Source: Franzmannia qiaohouensis
GTDB taxonomy: Bacteria > Pseudomonadota > Gammaproteobacteria > Pseudomonadales > Halomonadaceae
Length of the DNA stretch: 64,000 bases
Direction of reading: 5' to 3'
Assembly: GCF_031451695.1 (NCBI RefSeq)
Contig: NZ_JARWAM010000001.1
Span: forward strand, 372,001 to 436,000
The notes beneath the pieces were generated by a model. That model did not search any database and had not been told where the DNA came from. It saw only the letters and a program-made list of their open reading frames with translations. How positions within the stretch are numbered: the first letter of the stretch is position 1; each line of letters begins with the position of its first letter. Positions 59,529 to 64,000 of the stretch are shown here, piece by piece. A program made the position numbers and the translations under genes.

Positions 59529-60404
59529 ATGTCACCACCGCTGCAGGGGATACTATGGATGTGCGCCGGGGTGTTCTGCCTGTCGGTGGGTGATGCGATT
59601 TCCAAGTGGCTGGGCGAGGTGCATTCGCCGATCCAGATCATCTTCTTCCGTACCCTGATCTCGCTGCCGCTGATCGCGCTGATTGCGCACTTCAACGGCG
59701 GCCTGCGCAAGCTCACCACCCGGCGCCCCGGCGTGCACCTGGTACGCGGCCTGTTGGCCACCGGCACCATGCTGTGTTTCGTGTTCGGGCTGGTGCTGCT
59801 GCCGCTGGCCGAGACCACAGCGATCGCCTTCGCCGCGCCGCTGTTCGTCACCCTGCTGTCGGTGCCGCTGCTGGGTGAGAAGGTCGAGCGGCTGCCGCTG
59901 GTAGCGGCGATCATCGGCTTTCTCGGCGTGCTGGTGGTGGTGCGCCCGGGCGGCGCCGGCTTCCAGCTGGGGGCCCTGGTGGTGGTGGCGGCGGCGATGT
60001 TCTATGCCCTGGTGATGATCACCGCCAGGCGCTACGGCGTGCGTGAGTACCTGTGGGCGATGGTGTTCTACGTCACCCTGGTGCCGCTGCTGGTGACCGG
60101 GGCGATGCTGGCCTGGGTATGGCAGACGCCGTGGCCGCTGCACTGGTGGGGGTTCATCGGTGCCGGGATCTTCGGTATCGGCGCCATGGCCTGCCTGACG
60201 CTGGCCTTTCGCCACGCCCCGGCGGCGCTGGCCGCGCCCTTCGACTACACCGGGATGCTTTGGGCGGTGCTGCTGGGCTGGTGGTTCTGGGGCGAAATGC
60301 CCGACATGTGGGTGTATATCGGCACCGCGATCATCATCGGCAGCGGCCTGGCCATCGCCTATCACGAGCGCCGCACTACCATTAAGCGCCGCCCCACAGC
60401 GTAA
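59529..60404 (+). CDS. EamA-family (DMT) transporter
   Basis: A 291-residue inner-membrane protein with ten predicted helices and the two EamA repeats of the drug/metabolite transporter superfamily. The conserved start GILWMCAGVFCLSVGDAISKWLGEV (in part) and the second-repeat AAPFDYTGMLWAVLLGWWFWGE segment are visible. Exporters of amino acids or metabolites are common in this family; a metallophore exporter is conceivable from the position but unproven. ATG 59529 has AGGAGGGCG upstream. The stop codon is immediately followed by the terminal repeat of the 262-bp MITE-like element. Confidence 0.88.
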   Translation: MSPPLQGILWMCAGVFCLSVGDAISKWLGEVHSPIQIIFFRTLISLPLIALIAHFNGGLRKLTTRRPGVHLVRGLLATGTMLCFVFGLVLLPLAETTAIAFAAPLFVTLLSVPLLGEKVERLPLVAAIIGFLGVLVVVRPGGAGFQLGALVVVAAAMFYALVMITARRYGVREYLWAMVFYVTLVPLLVTGAMLAWVWQTPWPLHWWGFIGAGIFGIGAMACLTLAFRHAPAALAAPFDYTGMLWAVLLGWWFWGEMPDMWVYIGTAIIIGSGLAIAYHERRTTIKRRPTA

Positions 60405-60665
60405 GCTTTGCACGAAAACTGCCTGCGCTCGGCCATGCAGCGTTAAAAACCGGCTTAAAATGCTCATTCACACCCCGTAAACTCCGCTTTGGACTCGAGA
60501 CATCCTTGTCTCTCGCTCTGCGAGCAGCGGAGCTGCCCAAATCGTCAATCCTGACGATTTGTCGCCGATTTTTGCTTTGCGACCCACATGGATGTGGGGA
60601 GTGCGTTGGCCCGTCGGGAACGGGCCTAGCCCTGACCTTCGCTCGCCGACTTTTCGTACAAAGCT
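60404..60665 (-). repeat. MITE-like repeat, long copy (262 bp), inverted relative to the 51203 copy
   Basis: Non-coding element with 15-bp terminal inverted repeats (AGCTTTGYACGAAAA at 60404-60418 and the complement at 60651-60665, one mismatch). The core matches the short copy at 51203-51344 in reverse orientation. Two extra blocks contain stem-loops: GAGACA/TGTCTC (60497-60512), AAATCGTCA/TGACGATTT (60539-60560), CCCACAT/ATGTGGG (60583-60598), GGCCCGT/ACGGGCC (60608-60626). There is no open frame for a transposase. It could also act as a terminator between the convergent EamA and permease genes. Confidence 0.75.
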
Positions 60666-60679
60666 CAGGGCGCCTGATA

Positions 60680-62389
60680 TTAGCCGGCGATGGGCAGCTT
60701 CTTGCGGCTGAATACCGTCAGCGCCACCAGCAGCGCCGTGGTGGTGAGGATCGCCACGGCGCTCATGGCCATGCCGACCCCGGGGGAGCCCTGTTCGAAC
60801 TGGCCGAACACGAAGGTCGAGACCGTGCGCATGCCGGCCGGTGCCACCATCAGTGAGGCCACCAGCTCGCGCGAGGCGATGGCGAACACCAGCAGCATCG
60901 AGACGATCAGGCTGGGTGCCAGGGCCGGCAGCAGGATACGCCGGAAGGCGGTGAAGAAACCGGCGCCGCAGACCCGGGCGGCGGCCTCCAGGCTCTCGCC
61001 CATCTGGCGGAAGGCCGCCGAGGCGTAGCGCACTGGGTAGGGCAGCAGCAGGCAGGCATAGGCGAGCAGCAGCATGGCACCGGTGTTGTAGATCTGGATC
61101 GGCCACCAGCTCTGGTTCCAGGCCAGGATCAGTCCCACCGCGACGACGATGCCGGGCATGGTATTGGGCAGCAGCGACAGCAGGTCCAGCAGCCCCTTGC
61201 CGCGCAGCTGGGCACGCACCACCAGGTAGCCCACCAGGGCACCCAGCACGCCGGTCAGCAGGGCCGTGCCGATGGCCAGCCCGAGGCTGGTGGAGAGCGC
61301 CTGCATCGCGCCCCCACGATTGGCGAACAGCGCCTCGAAGTGGCGCAGCGAGAGGTTGTCCCAGGCAATGCCGCCGGACAGCGTGCCGGTGAAGGCGGTG
61401 GCCAGCACGGCAAGGATAGGCACCGCCACGGCAATCAGCGCCACCAGGCTGAACAGGCCCACGACCGGCCAGCGCCAGGGGCCCAGCTCGATGCGCTCCG
61501 GCGCCGTCGGCTTGCCGGTCTGGCTGACGAAGGAGCGCCGGGTCACCAGCCAGTGCTGCAGGTAAAAGGCTGCCATGGCCAGCATCACCAGCAGCAGCGA
61601 CAGCACGGCGGCGCCTGGGATATCGATGGGCCAGTCGGCGAAGCGCTCGTGAATCCCGGTCACCAGTACCTTGTAGCCGGCCTGGGCGCCCAGGGTGGCC
61701 GGGGTGCCGAACTCCTCGATGGTCAGCGCGAACACCAGCAGCAGGCTGGCGGCAATGCCTGGGGTGGAGAGAGGCAGGGTGATGCGCCAGAAGGCGCGCC
61801 AGCCGCCGGCACCGCTGACCCGGGCGGCGGCGGCGTAGCGGCCGCCGACGCTCATCATGGTGCGCGACACCGCGAAATAGACCACCGGAAAGACGTTGAG
61901 CACCATCACGAAGACGATGCCCGAGAAGGAGAACAGGAAAGCGCTGGCCGAGAGTCCGCTCAGCTGTTCGGCGTAGCCCCGCGGCTGCAGGGTCAGCATC
62001 CACGACAGCGCGGCGATATACGGCGGAATCATGAACGGGATCAGGAAGATCAAGTCCCAGGCGGCGCCGCCGGGTACCCGGGTCAGGGCGCGCAGCGCTC
62101 CCAGCGGGATGGCCAGCAGAGCACACACCACCACCACGGCGATGCCCAGGCGCAGCGTATTGCCCAGCAGCCCGAGCAGCGCCGGGTCGGAGAGCAGCGG
62201 CACGAACAGGCCGAAGGCGCCGCTCAGCTCGCCCCGCGACCAGCCGGGAAAGATCGCCTGCAGCAGCACGTAGAGCAGCGGCAGCCCGACCAGCAGCAGC
62301 AGGGCCGCCGCCGTCAGCAGCATGACCACGCCCGCCCCGGTGATCCGGGGCAGGCGCAGGGGAAGACCGAGGGCGAGGCGCGCCGCCAT
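60680..62389 (-). CDS. Fused double-domain ABC permease, Fe(III)/phosphonate type
   Basis: A 569-residue inner-membrane protein with about 12 helices, formed from two permease halves in tandem as in FbpB/AfuB and in 2-aminoethylphosphonate systems. Each half has an EAA-type loop (AARVSGAGGWRAFWRITLPLS and AARVCGAGFFTAFRRILLPAL, shown in part). The start at 62389 shares one base with the binding-protein stop. The pair of preceding genes supplies binding protein and ATPase. Substrate is either ferric iron or an organophosphonate; the sequence alone does not decide. Confidence 0.88.
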   Translation of the reverse strand: MAARLALGLPLRLPRITGAGVVMLLTAAALLLLVGLPLLYVLLQAIFPGWSRGELSGAFGLFVPLLSDPALLGLLGNTLRLGIAVVVVCALLAIPLGALRALTRVPGGAAWDLIFLIPFMIPPYIAALSWMLTLQPRGYAEQLSGLSASAFLFSFSGIVFVMVLNVFPVVYFAVSRTMMSVGGRYAAAARVSGAGGWRAFWRITLPLSTPGIAASLLLVFALTIEEFGTPATLGAQAGYKVLVTGIHERFADWPIDIPGAAVLSLLLVMLAMAAFYLQHWLVTRRSFVSQTGKPTAPERIELGPWRWPVVGLFSLVALIAVAVPILAVLATAFTGTLSGGIAWDNLSLRHFEALFANRGGAMQALSTSLGLAIGTALLTGVLGALVGYLVVRAQLRGKGLLDLLSLLPNTMPGIVVAVGLILAWNQSWWPIQIYNTGAMLLLAYACLLLPYPVRYASAAFRQMGESLEAAARVCGAGFFTAFRRILLPALAPSLIVSMLLVFAIASRELVASLMVAPAGMRTVSTFVFGQFEQGSPGVGMAMSAVAILTTTALLVALTVFSRKKLPIAG

Positions 62390-63354
62390 CAGCTACCCGT
62401 GGCCTCGCGGAAGCGCTCGAGAATCGCCTCGCGCTGGGCGTTCATTGCGTCGCTGTCGACCTCGATCAGGGTCAGCTCCTCGATGGTCGGGCGCAGCGCC
62501 TCGATGTCGCTGCGCGACGGCATCAGGTAGCGCTCGGCGACCCGTGCCTGGCCCTGCTCGGAGAGCACGAAGTCGACGAACTGCTCGGCCTCGTCGGGCA
62601 TGGCGGTGGAGGCCAGGATCATCATCGGCCGCGGCGCGATCACCGTGCCGCTCTCGGGAAAGATCACCTCGATGGCTTCGCCCTCGGCCTGCTGGCCCAG
62701 CGAGATGTAGTCCACCGCGCCGAACACCACCGACTTGGCCCCCTGCAGCACCGGGTTCAGAGCCCGGGCGTTGGGCCCCGGCACCAGCATGCCGTTGTCG
62801 GCGAGGTCTGCCATCAACTGCCAGGTGGCGTCCTCGCCCATGGCGGTGAGCAGGCCGCTGATCAGCTCGAAGGCGGCGCCGGACTGCGCCGGGTCGGGCA
62901 TGGTCACCTGGTCGTGATAGGCCGCATCGGTCAGATCGCTCCAATCGTTGGGTTGGGGTACATCGCTGTTGCGGTTCCATACCAGGGCCAGGGCCGAGAC
63001 CCCCTGGGCGACGTAGTGGTCGGTCTTGAGGAAGTCGGGCACCGTCTCGGCGTTGGGTGAGCGGTACTCATGCAGCAGGCCCTCCTCGTGCAGCGACTCG
63101 GCGCTGTCCCAGGAGGCGGAGATCACCACGTCGGCCAGCGGGTTGGCCTGCTCGGACTCCAGGCGGGCCATCACCTGGCCGGTGGTGCTCTGGAAGACAT
63201 TGACCTCGATGCCGGTCTCCTCAGAGAAGTCGGCGGCGAGATCCTCGATCAGCGCGCCGGGGCCCGCCGAGTAGACGGTCAAGGCGCTGGCCGAGGCCAG
63301 GCCTGGCAGGGCCAAGAGGCAGGCGCTGAGGGCAAAGGGTTTCAAGGCGTGCAT
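62389..63354 (-). CDS. ABC substrate-binding protein, Fe(III)/phosphonate type
   Basis: A 321-residue exported binding protein of the family that includes FbpA and 2-aminoethylphosphonate binders. The signal peptide (1-22) ends near GLASASA, and the mature domain starts with LTVYSAGPGALIEDLAADF. FbpA-type ferric proteins have an adjacent Tyr-Tyr pair in the metal site; there is no Tyr-Tyr anywhere in this sequence (nearest: GAVDYISLGQQ), so ferric binding of that type is doubtful. ATG 63354 is followed by the permease gene. It precedes the ATPase gene by 42 nt. Confidence 0.85.
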   Translation of the reverse strand: MHALKPFALSACLLALPGLASASALTVYSAGPGALIEDLAADFSEETGIEVNVFQSTTGQVMARLESEQANPLADVVISASWDSAESLHEEGLLHEYRSPNAETVPDFLKTDHYVAQGVSALALVWNRNSDVPQPNDWSDLTDAAYHDQVTMPDPAQSGAAFELISGLLTAMGEDATWQLMADLADNGMLVPGPNARALNPVLQGAKSVVFGAVDYISLGQQAEGEAIEVIFPESGTVIAPRPMMILASTAMPDEAEQFVDFVLSEQGQARVAERYLMPSRSDIEALRPTIEELTLIEVDSDAMNAQREAILERFREATGS

Positions 63355-63396
63355 TGAAGGCTCCCGAGAAGGAAAAAAGAAGTGGGCCAGGCCGCA

Positions 63397-64000
63397 TCAG
63401 GCGCTGGCGCTGGCGGCCACGTCGGCGCGTGGCATCAGGTCGATCAGGCGCGCCTCGGCATTCCAGGCGCGCAGGGCGCTGACGTCGATGTCGATCCCCA
63501 CCTGGCAGCCGCGCTCCGGTGCATGGGGTGCATGCAGCTTGAGCGTGCGGCCATCGGCCAGGGTGAGCTGAAGCGACAGGTGCTCGCCCTGGAACAGCCG
63601 GCCGGTGATGCGCCCGCTCAGCAGGCACTCCCCGGGCGCGCAGAGTCGCAGGGCGCGGCGCGGCAGCAGCACGCTTACCTCGCCGCGATGACCGCAGGCG
63701 GCGCCGAGCGGCAAATAGACATCGGCAAGCGCCAGGCCTTCGGCGTCGAGCCGGCCGTCGAGCAGGGTGCCGGCGTCGACGAAGTCGGCGATCTCCGGCG
63801 TGGCCGGGGTATGAAAGAGCGCCTCCGGCGAGTCGACCTGCTGCAGCCGACCGTGCTGGAGCACGGCCACCCGGTCGGCCAGGGCGAAGGCTTCGTGCTG
63901 GTCGTGGGTGACGAACACCGCCGTCAGGTTGAGCTCCTCGATCAGGTTGCGAATCTCCAGGGCCAGGTTCTCGCGCAGGCCCTTGTCGAGGTTGGAGAGG
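63397..64000 (-). CDS. ABC importer ATPase of Fe(III)/phosphonate type, C-terminal part (start outside window)
   Basis: The C-terminal part of an ABC ATPase with a TOBE-like domain, energising the permease at 60680. The D-loop LSNLDKGLREN and the switch His segment FVTHDQHEAF lie at the window edge; Walker A and signature are beyond it. After about residue 80 of the visible part there is the FbpC/PotA-like regulatory domain. It is the first gene of the leftward transport operon, before the binding protein. Confidence 0.88.
   Translation of the reverse strand, partial: LSNLDKGLRENLALEIRNLIEELNLTAVFVTHDQHEAFALADRVAVLQHGRLQQVDSPEALFHTPATPEIADFVDAGTLLDGRLDAEGLALADVYLPLGAACGHRGEVSVLLPRRALRLCAPGECLLSGRITGRLFQGEHLSLQLTLADGRTLKLHAPHAPERGCQVGIDIDVSALRAWNAEARLIDLMPRADVAASASA

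Noticed and set aside
60468..62126. A 550-codon minus-strand frame within the double permease gene
   Set aside because: It is shifted one base against the permease gene, rich in Arg and Gly, with no domain. It also runs through the MITE-like repeat.

Overview
The window looks like a chromosomal segment of a high-GC, salt-adapted gammaproteobacterium, most likely Halomonas or another member of the Halomonadaceae. This is an inference from three things: the housekeeping genes (pyrE, trmL, rep, a cytochrome c5-type gene, gdhA), the number of solute transporters (BCCT, TRAP, two branched-chain-amino-acid-type ABC systems, a peptide/nickel-type ABC system) and the acidic exported proteins. Function names are read from protein motifs; no database search was run.

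Layout. (1) 1-4.8 kb is core: the end of pyrE, a YfaZ-like outer-membrane protein, trmL, rep, a dihaem cytochrome c and a tRNA-Arg(CCG). (2) 4.84-14.20 kb is a 9.36-kb integrative element inserted in the 3' half of that tRNA gene. A 48-bp perfect direct repeat bounds it. It carries a tyrosine integrase, an AlpA-like regulator, a Toprim primase, a DUF3987 helicase-like ATPase, two related small proteins, a coiled-coil protein and three clusters of TGCGGAT iterons. No phage structural genes are visible. (3) 14.2-22.2 kb is a LysR-controlled catabolic operon: aldehyde dehydrogenase, a divergent M19 'dipeptidase' lacking half of the metal ligands, a BCCT carrier, a 586-residue protein I cannot place, a DUF3726 protein and a RidA protein. 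(4) 22.2-26.2 kb holds gdhA, a signal-less binding protein, a TSUP exporter and a DUF3820 protein.

(5) 26.2-39.9 kb is a large catabolic island. Two HAAT (Liv-type) ABC importers surround a Tm-1-like ATP-binding protein, two TIM-barrel 'PEP hydrolase' paralogues and an SRPBCC protein, with an AraC regulator. The Tm-1-like gene followed by a TIM-barrel gene reproduces, as two overlapping genes, the domain order of the tomato antiviral protein Tm-1. A truncated copy of the araC start lies upstream of the second livG and suggests a duplicated control region. (6) 40.0-46.7 kb is a 5-oxoproline (pyroglutamate) module: pxpABC, divergent from a LysR gene and a TRAP transporter. (7) 46.7-49.8 kb has a small exported protein, a chemoreceptor with four TTGTACA repeats upstream, and a lipoprotein.

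(8) 49.8-59.5 kb is a zinc-starvation region. Two Zur-like boxes precede a COG0523 (CobW/ZigA) GTPase gene and a leftward operon of DUF1826, an ABC-3 metal permease without its own ATPase, and a complete peptide/nickel-type importer with a fused double ATPase, a candidate metallophore importer. A PBP5-type carboxypeptidase with a SPOR domain lies between. Two copies of a non-coding, terminally inverted-repeat (MITE-like) element, in opposite orientation, bracket much of this region. (9) 59.5-64 kb contains an EamA-family exporter and an Fe(III)- or phosphonate-type ABC importer whose ATPase gene runs off the window.

The two best candidates for undescribed biology are the Tm-1-like/TIM-barrel island with its paired importers, and the BCCT/M19/DUF3726/RidA operon. 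The MITE-like pair and the Zur-linked importer come next.
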